NCBI GenBank assembly: GCA_001466705.2
Contig: LATX02000211.1
Span: 1,488,001-1,552,000 of the forward strand
Direction of reading: 5' to 3'
DNA from: Moniliophthora roreri
Lineage: Eukaryota > Basidiomycota > Agaricomycetes > Agaricales > Marasmiaceae
DNA: 64,000 nucleotides
In this document: positions 47,287 to 58,611 of the stretch, piece after piece
How the letters are laid out: the number at the start of each line of letters is the position of its first letter
Position numbering within the stretch: the first letter of the stretch is position 1
Program-made: the position numbers and the translations under genes
The notes under the pieces: model-generated
Seen by the model: the letters and a program-made list of their open reading frames with translations, nothing else
Databases searched by the model: none
Told to the model about the DNA's origin: nothing

Positions 47287-48790
47287 TCAACCCAGCTGCA
47301 CTTCCACCCAGGCCAGACCGATATCATCTCCATGTAACAGTCCTTTGAGGTGCTCGTGAAGAGTCTGTACCCAACCCTGGCTAAGGCTGCGAGGACAGTC
47401 TATGTAGATATCCACGAGTGTTCCTGTCCTCGTCCTCTCGGATCTTTGTACATCGCTTGCATCCAACGGCTGTCTGTACACCCTTCTCAGTCTTGCACTG
47501 AAGCATGTCCAGAACCATGTGGAACGCCTTTGCCATGGGAACACGATCAAGCGCATCCTTCACGATCGAAAGGGAGTCACAAATCGAGACTGGAGGTTCA
47601 TTGAAGGTTCATTGAAGGTTCGTGTTTACACGGCCAACTTTCAAAGTCTTCGACACCGCCTCAATCAGATGCATGTCGCTGGGGCTGTATCCCATAATGT
47701 AGATGGCGTAAATGGAAGAATAAAGCATATCTCTGACGACTTGCGAGTCGTGTTCTTCGCTGAGAACGAGTTCGGCGAGGTTTGGCAACGAGGTGCCGCA
47801 ATATCGTAATATCGCCTCCGAATTCCAACTCACGCACAGTGCGGTGCGCGACGGTATCATGCAGACTGTACTCTGTCTCGACGTCAAATCCAATGTTTCA
47901 ACCCCTTCAGCTAGGCGGAGCAGGGGAAGTACATGTTCAGGCCCACCATGAGTGTGCAGCACCTTAAGCTGCTTCCAGGGCACCACTATGCCTGCAGTTC
48001 GATGCGCAAAAGGCAGGGCTTGATGTACCCAAAGCGTGGAGGAGGACAGTTTGGATGCATCTCGGAAAGCGTGCTTGAGCGAATCTGGGGACCGAGTTTT
48101 GTGCAACTCGTCATCCAGTACCCGGAGTGAGAGGTACTCGAGCTGGTTGACTCTTCCCCGTATCGCCTGCAGGCGACAGGCCAAGGACGCACACGCCTCG
48201 ATATCCGCTGCCATGAGTGCTCGGAGTACGTCATGAGGATACGAAGAATCAAGGCATACTCGGCTATCGAGAGTGTGGTGTTGACGGAGATACCAGTGGT
48301 GCAGAAGCGAAAGCAGAACCCTGCTGTGCGATAAGAAACTGGTTCTAGATTACCGCATGTGCGGCTCATCCATTCCTGAATCATATCCTTGGCCTTGGGG
48401 AGGTGCGAGTGAGATGGAACCCCGGTCCAGTCTGGTTCACCCGATTTTGCAACTTCGAAACGTAGCCACAACCCTTGCGTATTCTAAGAGATAGCACACG
48501 AACGTTGGCACACGTTACAGAAGAGACGAGGTTGCGCCGAGTGATAAAAAGGATGGCGATATAACGAGGAGTTCGGAAGAGAGGCTGCTAATCGATGGAT
48601 CATAATTATGAAGTCCGAGGATCCCTTAACCGGTCCTACTCGAACAGGCTGTAGGAAAGGATGAGAACGGGGGATACTAGACAGCAAGTGGCACGTACCA
48701 GTAGCATCGAGGTTGTCGGGTACATATCGAGCGAGAAGGGCATCCCGATCTTAGGACCTTTCGTATCTCACTACTTCCATACCGCGACTA
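47287..48790 (-). pseudogene. F-box/LRR gene with nonsense and frame breaks
   Basis: From right to left: ALLARYVPDNLDATG (about 48750-48710), an intron, then an F-box-like VCQRSCAIS-stop-NTQGLWLRFEV. The stop TAG at 48482-48484 falls within the motif that in relatives reads CRRW..IAL.TP.LWLRFEV. LRR-type segments follow (PKAKDMIQEWMSRTCGNLEP; VNQLEYLSLRVLDDEL; WKQLKVLHTHGGPEHVLPLL; AEGVETLDLTSRQ; LPNLAELVLSEEHDSQ) with a frame change near 48200. The tail LKGLLHGDDIGLAWVEVQLG ends at 47287. If transcribed it could not give a full protein without stop readthrough. Confidence 0.65.
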
Positions 48791-50133
48791 TTGTCCATTG
48801 TTCTGACTTCAGACCCTGATGCATGATCCCAGCACTCAGACGTTCGGTGCTCCTCGTCATCATGTGGGATGAGTCAAACGCTCTGCACACATGCGCTGAA
48901 TGCACACCGACTATTCACGAACTAAGAAAACGAAAATCAGCGAGTATCGTTGAGGAAGACCAGGAAGCTAACGTACCCCATTCTCCCGTATTTCAGAGAA
49001 CGAGGCTCACGAGCATAGGAATCCGTTAGAGCACGACAAGCGGCCAGCTCTCGGTCTGCGACGTGTCATCTCGTAGTCATGCCTGTATCGCAGGATATAT
49101 AGGTAGCTTAGCGCTCCTTGAGCCTCGGATGAGGTGTTCAGACGCTTGTGTGCCAATTAGTTTGTCGAGGTACCCGTAATTGGATTGGAACTGGGAGGTA
49201 AAAAAACTCGTTGGATCGATGCGTTGAAAAGAGACAAAACAAACGCACTTCTCATGGTACCATTCTCTAAAAACCTCCTTGTGATCCGCCCAGAAACATT
49301 TCACTCCATCAGTGTAAGTCTTCGAGGAGCCGTTGCGGTCGCAGGTACGCCATCAGTAATTCGGAAATCTTCTGCTGTGATGGCTTGGAAAAGAGAGGGC
49401 GTGGGTAAATTGACACATCACTCGGCAATTTTTTTTTTTTACCTTGCCTTCCACGACCATCACCGGCAGCCCCAGTGCCACAGCCTGAACATGCCTTTCA
49501 TCACTTTGAGTATTGATTTATTCAATCTCACCTAACGAAACTCAAGTGTCTGCAGTATCTCGAAACGGTATGGTCACTGCGCGGTCCGAGCAACCGGATT
49601 ACCTATTTAATTTGCCTTAAGTTCGACGAACCCTATAACATTATACGGATACCTCAACCAGCGGCGTTCAAACCATGTACGTACATTGTGATTCTGGGGG
49701 ATTACTCCAATATTGATGGTTTGATAAAACTAGAAAAGTGAAAACCCGCACTGACCGCACGGCGGTGTCAAGGCAGTGTTTCTCCTCAACAGGGGTTTCT
49801 CCGTTAACCTTCAGTACTCACGTATCATCACGAACCTAATCAAAGTGGTGATGCTTCCACCCCTGTTTATAAGACTGCATAAGTGTCCGGTGCTAGGAAT
49901 CACTTTCTTTGTTTTTGAACTAAGATACCTCATCACAGAACTCAAACCTTATGGTTAAAATGCTGGTGAAATCGGGCGCATATTGACCTACTACGACTTT
50001 TCTACTTTCTGGACATGATGAAATAACTTCGGTAAGTCAGAACCAGTTTTTGACCCTCGATTTCACGCATCACTTTGATCATGATTTGGTGGCACCGTGG
50101 TCAGCCGGCGATGCCCCAAATTGGCACCATTGA
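48791..50133. other. No gene seen
   Basis: No supported coding region. A run of T lies at 49429-49440. Confidence 0.4.
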
Positions 50134-50135
50134 TA

Positions 50136-50301
50136 CAGTATAACTTCTCTTAGCCCATACCCTATAAACCCATAACCTCTTATAACCCATAGATTTTTTG
50201 CCAAAATCTCACCTGGTTTGGCAGGGGAAACCCCCATAACCTTCAATAACCCATGGTTTTGAGCATGAACCAACTGCTATGAGTTATAAGAGGTTAGACT
50301 G
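50136..50301. mobile_element. 166-bp pogo/Fot1-like MITE
   Basis: Begins CAGTATAACTTCTCTTA and ends with its mirror TAAGAGGTTAGACTG. A TA dinucleotide lies on each side (50134-50135, 50302-50303), the target duplication of Tc1/mariner elements. Fungal Fot1/pogo elements carry CAGT(A/C)TAACCTCT termini. Interior rich in CCCATAACC motifs; no gene. Confidence 0.75.
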
Positions 50302-50810
50302 TATTTGGCTTTCAGGTAGCTCGGACTTTACGGGCGTTATGTAACACAGACTGTATGTTCCCCTTACTCTCTGCTCTAATTTTAGCCTGATTTCCTTCTG
50401 ACGTTTAAGGACTCAGAACTCAACGTTGACTGAAATCAGTTTGCAAACTTCCAGGACCCCAGCGCTCAGCATCTCGCAGTCTATTGGGATGGCGGATGCA
50501 GAATGAGACCGCCGAAAATTGTTGGGGCACAGAATAGAAACGCATGTTTTGTATGCGATATTGAACAGCACATTCCTGATTATTCCACACTCATACCTTG
50601 TACGAACTCATCTCCGTGGTGCCTTTATGGAGAACACTGGCACAGCAGCACAGATATGACAATAGTTGGAGATCAGAATCACGCAATGAGAGCGCATGAA
50701 CCCGAGGCCCCGAGAACAGGTCAAAATTGGCTTAGCGGCAGGCAAGCACGGTAGTATAAATCCAAGCGGAGAAGAGCTGTGGACAACTTGGTGCTTCCTT
50801 CCTTGGAGCT

Positions 50811-52377
50811 ATGTCATCACAAATACCGGAAGAGCTCTCCGATTTCTTTTCCGTCGAAAATGAGATCGTGATGCCAATATCGACTTTGTCGGTACGTCTT
50901 TCAAATCCTCTGCCACTTAACTTGCTCAAGATTCATTTGTTCGTACCAGGCCATGTATTTTGTATATGGTACCGTTAGTTCTAACCCCAACTGAAGGGCT
51001 GAACTAATGTTCCTCCCGCAGGCTTCTATGTTCTTATCTTCGGAAGCTGCGTCTTCACGATGCGTGCAAGACAGCGAAGCGAAGATAGGCTGAACGGGAA
51101 CTTGTATCTTTCACTGGCCACGATACTTTTCATACTGTGTACGGTAGTCGTTGTGTCCCGCACGATAGTCACGGTACGCCAGAGTATCACCTATTTCACT
51201 TCACTCAAGACCGGAGACTATGAGGCATCAATTACTTATTTGGTGCACGACACCGAAAAGACGGTTACATTGTAAGTCAAGCAGTTCTCTTCTCGCTGCT
51301 CTCTTATTGAAGCTCCTCCGAGTGGGCTTGAAGTCATATGCAATGTCCTTCTCAAGTAAGTCTCTTCATGGCTGTTGCATGTACAGTTGTCGAAGCTGAA
51401 GCGCTGATCATTTAACTTACAGTATCACTGCAGATTGCATGCTTGTTCGCCTTTGATTTCTTCAATCTGTTCTAGCTCTGATTCATTCTATCACATAGAT
51501 TCATCGCTGCTATGTCATCTGGAGCTTCAAAAAGCGAGTTGCCGTTCCCCTTATTATCCTCTCTGTTGCTACGAACGGTAAGCATCCCCTGATTTTATGC
51601 ATTTTCAATGACTGATATATCCGACCTTAGCCATTGGACTTATTTCTACATTCATGATGGCAATCGGAAAAAGTGACATGACAAACGAGTCAAAAGTTGC
51701 GATTTTCTTTGTCGCCAACGACATTTTTACTGCATACAGTATTAGCAGCGTTGTCATAAACATGCTGCTTACTCTAATCACTGGTATGACTTGGAAAACC
51801 TCTCGCTTCTGAAAATCAATTTACTAAACTGTGGCTAGCCGGACGTATCTGGTGGATTCACCGGCAAGTACGTGCTCAAGGTGTCTACGCTAGTGATACG
51901 CTTGTTGGCTCGGTTTCCAGGATAATGTGAGTCCTCGAGAGTCTGAAGTTCGACCTACTCACCTTCCTTTGTCTCAGACTCGAGTCAGGGATTATCTATC
52001 CGATATGTATGATTGCTGTGCTAATCGTGGCGTATATCCCTGGAAATACAACGCCGTTTGATCCATCCCCAGTAGCTGCCCTAGCTGCTGTGAGTATCAT
52101 TATTGAATTTTAACAACCTCTCAGCCTAATCTTTACGCAGGGACTTGCCCCAACATTGATCTTGGTTCGCGCTAAACTTGGCAAGACTGTCGAAAGTTTG
52201 CAGGACAAGGTCTCGGATATGCGCTTCACAAGCCCAGGACTCCGGGAAACAACTACCACAATATCCCAGGCACAGGCGCACCCAATTGCAAACCTCAGTC
52301 TGGTACCGCACGATATTGAGCGCTCTGGGGGAAGCGAAGAAAAGAGTAGTACAGAGAAGGAGGCAATTGATGTATGA
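50811..52377 (+). CDS. Agaricomycete multi-spanning membrane protein, paralogue 2
   Basis: Unknown function; same family as the gene at 36.3 kb. Exon 1 (50811-50891) reads MSSQIPEELSDFFSVENEIV, followed by the conserved 19-nt micro-exon (50950-50968) and GFYVLIFGSCVFTMRARQRS with NLYLSLATILFILCTVVVVS. A short exon FGLEVICNVLL and a 22-nt micro-exon (ITADCML) lead to IHRCYVIWSFKKRVAVPLII, AGRIWWIHRQVRAQGVYASD, LESGIIYPICMIAVLIV, then GLAPTLILVRAKLGKTVESL and a Ser/Glu tail ending KEAIDV at 52377. Reading frames join cleanly at all introns checked. It is convergent with the next gene (168 bases apart). Confidence 0.78.
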
Positions 52378-52545
52378 TGAACTTCCTCGTCCTAGCCTCT
52401 TAGCTTCGACTTTCCTATGCAGAATGATTATTCCCATCGAGTCAGAGTCATTTTAATGTATTAACGTATCATGTCCGTTATTAATGTATCAGGAATCCAC
52501 AAATGAATGCATTGAAAGTACCAAATTGTCCGGAGAGAAAACCAT

Positions 52546-54102
52546 TCACACCGCCGTCATTTCCTTCCGCATGCTGAGCCGTTCCTCGCTTCCCGCTTCC
52601 ACATTAAGAGTCACGATACGAAGGTTTCCTGTTGAGTGCATCTGTGCGTGAGGTCTCGTCGCAGTCTCTCTAGAAGGTGCTAGTTGACTAGTGAAGCAAA
52701 TATCCGATACTTGGGTCTGCAGGCCTTCCGCATTCTTCCCGAGTTTTGCACGAATCATGACCAACGTTGGAGCAATTCCCTGCAACTGATGTTAATATGG
52801 TATGATGCTGATCTTGGATAGACACTTACAGCACTCAGCGCAGTGAGGGAGGCAAGATCAAAGGGCGACGGGGTATTACTCACGACCAGTGCCGCAACCA
52901 TAGAAGTTGGATAGAGGGCACCAGACTCCAATCTATGGCGAAGTTCCTGTCAGTAAGACATCAAGCTTCAAATTGCCGACTAACATAATTCTGAAAATTG
53001 TCGAAACGAACGCATCACTAGCGTGAGCGCCGTGTGCACGAGCTTGCCGATGCATCCACCAAATGCGCCCGGCTATGATACACTTGTGAGCACCCAGTGC
53101 TAGCATTCAAAATGACTCGGAAAACACACCGGTGAGAAGGGTCAGAACAGAGTTAAAGATAGCGCTCCCAAGGTTGTATGCAGCAGCGAGATTGTTCCCG
53201 ACAAGGTAAAGCACCCAATTTGAATCACTACTTGAATCACTAGTGCCGATCGTCGATAGAACGCACATGACGAGTCCAATGGCTTAAGCCGTACAATTTG
53301 TCAATATTGTGTATAGAGGCGAGGAGTGCGACATACCATTTATGATAACTGAAACCACAATGAGCGGCACTGCAACTCGCTTGCGAGAGCTCCAAATTAG
53401 ATAGCAGCGATGTATCTGTGGCAGGAGATAGATATTAGAACCAGTTCCATGCGTGCAATGCAAGACGAACAAGCATGTAATTTGCCGTGATGCTGAAATA
53501 CCAAAAGATGAGAACTTTCCCTAATATTAAACGGTAACGAGCGCACTACTTACTTGAGAAGTACGTCAATAAGGACCCTGAAAAAACTAGAAAACAATTA
53601 GCAGCAATACGAAGGCCCGACGGGAAAGCTCTTACAAGACAACAGTCTTTTGAACGTCGTGTGTCGAGTAATCCATGAGCATCTGATAGTCCCCGTTCTG
53701 GATCGTGGTGAAGAGGACGACGGAGTTCCGAACTTCTTGGATGGTATAATCCACAACGAACAGAGTAGATAAAACAAAGAGGATCACTGTGAGCGTGAGG
53801 TACAGGTTGTGATTAGCCTGTTTGTCTCTCCGGTTGCCATTGCACGTCATATAAATATATGTTCCAAAGAGGAGGATATAGAACCCTGGCAGCGCCGGAG
53901 AAATCAGTCGTAGCCGTATCACTGGCAAATTTGAGAATCGGACATACCGTATACAAGATACATGACCTAATATACCCGTTAGCCAACCAAAACAAACATA
54001 AGGCCAGAGCGACAGACATACCACCAACGTAAAGAGGGGCACAAGGATCACTCGCCTGACGGAGAGGAAGGGCATCAACTCTTCAGGAATCGTCGAGGAC
54101 AT
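52546..54102 (-). CDS. Agaricomycete multi-spanning membrane protein, paralogue 3
   Basis: Unknown function. Begins MSSTIPEELMPFLSVRRVIL at 54102. The micro-exon (VMYLVY) lies near 53960 and is followed by GFYILLFGTYIYMTCNGNRR and NLYLTLTVILFVLSTLFVVD. FFRVLIDVLL and the second micro-exon (ITANYML) precede IHRCYLIWSSRKRVAVPLIV, AGRIWWMHRQARAHGAHASD and the C-terminal QGIAPTLVMIRAKLGKNAEG. The gene ends KEMTAV at 52546. The exon pattern matches paralogues 1 and 2, and no disabling change was found in the exons I checked. Head-on arrangement with paralogue 2 suggests an inverted duplication. Confidence 0.75.
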
Positions 54103-55456
54103 AGTTTGAATGGATACATCCTTGATGTCGGTCGTCAGCTTTATATGACCGACTCTATGAGTTAATTCTTAACCCAAGACGCTGGCTTGAGTATGTGATA
54201 GCTATTTCAGTCCAGAAAAGAAGACCTAGGATGTGATACTGGACAACGAACAAGATGAACAGCCAACGACGCTGAGGCCTCAGGATGATGATGATGAATG
54301 TTGTGCTCAAAAACATCAGCTTCGATGAGATGTAGAATCACATCACACAGCAGCTATAATAAACAACAGTGGGTCAATAAGGTGTACATCCAGTATAGAT
54401 GGATGGAGACTCCTAAACAGTGGTTGGTATCTCCGCTTTGGATTTTTGTGGCTGTTCTTATTCATAGGCAACCGTGAAATTTCAAGGCGTAATCTGTTCC
54501 CCTTTCAAGTCGGCTGATGCCCCAACTCAAGTCCCATCATCTCGTTGGGGACTGACGTCCTTTTATAGGTTCATGATTGTCAGTGAGTCACGGCGAGCAT
54601 ATGCTAAGGAACGCACCAATTCCAAATTCAGCAGCGCGCGAGCGCCATGTTTCAAGCATCGAGTCCAATGTCCTTCTCCGCGACCCGCTTCGGGATACAT
54701 GAAGAGATCAAAGAGGCTGTTCACAGATTAGGAAGCCTTGGAAACGGCAATAATTTGGGTCGGACCTAAGCTGAAGGCCAGTCAGTTCCAGAAGCGGAGT
54801 AGTCGCAACAAAATCAACCATCAATGATCAGAATATTGGGACGTAAGTGGGTATCATGATATATAGATTGTTGTCGGCTTCTCTGACAGACCTCCGGGCG
54901 AAGGGAAAAGCTGTCATGGGAAGAGCCAGTAAGGTACGATCTGAGCGTGGTGTACATAGGTTTCCACGTAGTAAAACCAGCATTTCTGGCTGTGCACAGG
55001 TATAAAGTGGACAAGAAACCTCGCAATCCGTCTCAACAACCATCATAACTGCAATGGGAGCTTGGTGGGAGGCGTTGAAAAGTTTGGCGGCAAGTGAGGA
55101 CTAGGCTGAGTTCTGTATTTGCAGTTGATTTCTCGAGAGTGAGCGTAGATAAGTATAGGTGTATATCAATGATGATAACTGGATGTAGAAGAGCCGCATA
55201 TGCAGTGGTGAACTGATTCCAAGCAGTCCAGATAACGACGCAGTTGGGCAGAGGGCTCTCAAAGGAAGCAAGAATGGCGGCTCGTGGGAACAGCTAGGCG
55301 TTGAAGTAGATAGCCGGTAAAAGTTGCTAGTGCCACCTGTCGATCTTGAGCAGATGTCGATCAAGTCGAGGTCTAGTTCTCGCAATGTACCCGAATCTTG
55401 ACAATAGTTCTGTCCAAGCACAGAAATCGCCATCAAGGTCGGATGGAAAGGAGATA
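54103..55456. other. No gene seen
   Basis: Upstream of paralogue 3 (-) and of tannase B (+). Short frames only; contains a brief ATG-rich stretch near 54290. Confidence 0.4.
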
Positions 55457-55491
55457 TTCACGCGGTGTCTGCACGTGACGCGTACGTGTGA
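55457..55491. promoter_or_regulatory. Conserved upstream block of tannase gene B
   Basis: TTCACGCGGTGTCTGCACGT then GACGCGTACGTGTGA, matching the block before tannase A with a few changes (the GCGCAT of A is GCACGT here, creating CACGTG). It shares TGACGCGT. It lies 235-341 bases upstream, depending on which start codon is used. Confidence 0.5.
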
Positions 55492-55725
55492 CCACGAATA
55501 AATTTCTCAGGGAAACTTGATGAGATCAGCCGGCAGAACGCCGGAAACGGCGGAGACTTGATTTGAATGTCCGCCCCGAAATTGACCGATCTCCTGCCAG
55601 ATTTGCTACTTTTTTCACGACTCATCAAGCTTACCCCTCCCATTTCCTCACCTCCGTCGGCTATGCTCTTTGAGCCCAGCATTGACGCGACTACCCCAAA
55701 GACGAAACAGCTGATCTGAACGAGC

Positions 55726-57524
55726 ATGAAGTCGAAAATGCTCCACGAAATCACCCAGTTTTTAAACAGTTTCAATCTCAGCCTGTTACAGGTTCCCATG
55801 CTTTTGCCGCTTTCTTTGGACTCGAGGTTCAATTTCGACGCGGCTTGTTCGACCATAGGACCCCAGGTCGCTAGCATTCAGAATGCTACTCTTGTTCTCG
55901 CCGAATCCGTAGCTGCCGGTACCACTTTGAGGTTCCCAAACCTCGATGACTCTTGCGGGTCTAAATCTCAGGTGGTCTCGGCGGATATCTGCCGGGTAGC
56001 TTTGAGTTTCGCTACATCAGAGTCTTCAAGCATCTATATGGAGAGCTGGCTACCTAGGAATTGGACAGGACGGTTTTTGAGCACCGGTAACGGTGGTTTG
56101 GGTGGATGTGAGTACCAGTCCACAATTCTATCAGTCCCGGTTACTGACACATTCCACAGGCGTAGAATACAACAATATGGCATACACTTCTGCGCTGGGA
56201 TTTGCTGTAGTGGGAGCTAATAATGGCCATGATGGAGATACCGGTGCTCCATTCGAGGGTAACCCTGAAGTTCTTGCGGATTATGCTTACCGGTCGTGCG
56301 TGTCGTTAAAACCGTCCAAATCTCGTGATACTGAAATACTCTCGACATCTTCTAGGATTCATACCAATGTCGTTGTAGGGAAGGAAATCACGCAGCGGTT
56401 CTACCGAACCCCCCACCAGAAGTCCTATTACTTCGGATGCTCCACTGGGGGTCGTCAAGGACTCAAATCCGTCCAAGACTTCCCAGATGATTTTGATGGT
56501 GTCATTGCTGGTGCTCCAGCAGCAGACTTGAATGCCCTTATAGGTTGGAGCGGTCATTTCCTCAGTATCACCGGAACACCTGGGCAGCCTTCCTTCATAT
56601 CCCAGAGCATATGGCGTGGCCTTATTAGCGAGAACGTGCTCGCGCAATGCGATGGTATTGACGGTGTACTTGATGGAATCATCGAGGATCCCAATCTGTG
56701 CAATTACGATCCCTCGGAGCTCCTCTGTAAAGATGAGCAAACTGCGAACTGTCTGACGGGGACACAAGTTCAGACCGTTCGTGGAGTGTACAGCTCATGG
56801 AGGAATTTCGAAGGCAACGTCCTTTACCCAAGGCAGCAGCCTGGTGCCGAAAGCTCAGCTATCGGGTATTACGATGGGACGCCATTCCAGTATACTTCTG
56901 TGAGCTCTGCCACTCATGTCCTCATTCACTAGGTACTAACGTTACCTATAGGACTGGTTCCGCTACGTCATCTACAATTCCTCCTTCGATGCTGCCAGGA
57001 TCACTCTACCAGAATACCTACATGCCATCGCTGTCGACCCATTCGGTGTTTCCACGTGGAAAGGCGACATCTCAGCTTTCCGAGAGCGAAACGGCAAGCT
57101 CGTCGTGTATCACGGTCAGCAGGATGGTATTATCTCACCTGCTAATTCTGAACGGTATTATGAACATGTCTCGAATACCATGGGGCTTTCAACGTCGTCT
57201 TTAGACGATTTTTACCGTTTCTTCAGAATCAGCGGTATGGAACACTGTTCGGGTGGTACGGGTGCATCGCAGATTGGAGGAACAGGATCTGTTGCAGAAT
57301 CTACGAATCTGGATCCGGGGAGTAATATCTTGATGGCATTGGTGAGATGGGTTGAGGAAGGTGTTGCGCCGGATACCGTTACCGGATATAGATACAAGGA
57401 TGGGATCATGTCGTCGGGTGTGGCTTTCAGTCGAAAACATTGTCGTTATCCGTATAGGAATACGTACGACGGAATTGGGGATAGCACGAAGCCGGAAAGT
57501 TGGACGTGTGTACTACCAGTCTAG
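55726..57524 (+). CDS. Tannase/feruloyl esterase family protein B
   Basis: A close paralogue of the gene at 45.5 kb with the same four-exon plan: exon 1 to 56107, then 56160-56295, 56356-56899 and 56952-57524. The start at 55726 gives 544 residues. The in-frame ATG at 55798 (MLLPLSLDSRFNFDAACST) aligns with the start of gene A and gives 520; I cannot decide between them. The catalytic set is complete: YYFGCSTGGRQGLKSVQDFP, HGQQDGIISP and EHCSGGTG. WVEEGVAPDTV and KPESWTCVLPV end the protein. Intron positions and phases are the same as in gene A, so duplication was at DNA level. The product is expected to be secreted. Confidence 0.88.
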
Positions 57525-57563
57525 TCGTATATTGGAACAGGATCTTCACTATGATACAATGAA

Positions 57564-57630
57564 CGAAATAGTTGTGTCCAGTATTGCTGCACCTCCACCA
57601 AATCGAGGCTAACAATGTCTTCATGTAATC
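57564..57630 (-). pseudogene. F-box gene tail downstream of tannase B
   Basis: Minus-strand LHEDIVSLDLVEVQQYWTQL resembles LHGDDIGLAWVEVQLG at the end of the F-box pseudogene after tannase A. It is cut off by the LINE whose poly(A) end lies at 57654. Confidence 0.5.
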
Positions 57631-57653
57631 GTATCATAGCGCGTCACCCCAAG

Positions 57654-58490
57654 TTTTTTTTTTTTTTTGGAGTAGCGTTCACTTTGTGAAGTGGGCCCTC
57701 GGCAGACACATGAGCGTCTCTCTGGGCTCGCGAGTGGGTGGGCAGGACTTTAAACCTGCGCCGGTGTAGCATAGTCGTATTTCATAGTCCATATTTTGCT
57801 GAAAGTCATAGATGTTTTTAACTCCCCGGGGAAATGCCTTTACGCACATAGTGTGGGACTCGGATGTCCAGGAGCGTCGACCCTTGTCGCACGCTCGGCG
57901 CCGCTGCTCTTCACCTACCTTCACCTTCATCTCCCTCTTCCTCACCTCCTGGCGGGCCGTTCGGCTCAATACCCAATAAAACCCCGGTATTCGATACCCA
58001 GTTGTCTGGGAGGGTTTTCTCGTTCTCCAGGACTCCCTCCCAAGTCTTTTTCACCATGAGTGGATTTGGCGCTTTCAACTCGTACTTTTTACTTGTGAGC
58101 CTTCTGTCGAGTTGGAGCCGTTCATCGATGAGACGGCTCCATCGGTTTGTTATTTCTGCCTCGGTCATTGGTGCGTTATCGTTCCGAATTACTCTTTCGC
58201 ATCTGAGGACCCATATCAAATATGCTGATTCGGTGATTAGTAGTTTCCACAGCCTTGCCGCTCCTTGTGGTATTCTGTTTCTCTTTGGGGGNGGGTTTTC
58301 TCAGCCAGCGCCGCTCCCATGATTCCTCCTATTCCGGGCTTGAGCCATTTCACCGACTTTTTCTTGGTCCATAGTCTTCGCCTCACCTCAAGTTGAAAGC
58401 TCCGGTATCCACGACGTGTCCATCCTACGATCTCTTGAATTGACTCGCGTGTCGATTTGACCATCAAAGTTTTCAGAACGCAATATGTGA
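57654..58490 (-). mobile_element. 5'-truncated non-LTR retrotransposon (LINE)
   Basis: A 15-base T run at 57654-57668 is the poly(A) tail of a minus-strand copy. Its C-terminal reading frame is MIWVLRCERVIRNDNAPMTE, AEITNRWSRLIDERLQLDRR, KKTWEGVLENEKTLPDNWV (58219-57911), preceded in broken frames by IGGIMGAALA and ARLWKLLITESAY. Mushroom LINE polymerases end with this 'ESA-LIW-LRCERVI' block. A frame change lies near 58290, at the N (58292). RT proper is missing. The exact 5' limit is not certain. Confidence 0.7.
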
Positions 58491-58611
58491 ACCTGGGTTC
58501 ATCTGGCCAGCAGAAGGCTTCCCGTGTATTACCACGACTACAGGATGCTCTATACTCTATTACAATTCTCGGGAATCCGTCTATGTGAATCTTTTATGAA
58601 ACAGAAAGCAA

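Noticed and set aside
50133..50301. CCCATA/CCCATAA motifs read as interstitial telomere repeat
   Set aside because: Irregular spacing and the pogo-like ends explain the block better.
54814..55046. Overlapping minus-strand frames upstream of tannase B
   Set aside because: No domain, no splice partner and no counterpart upstream of tannase A.
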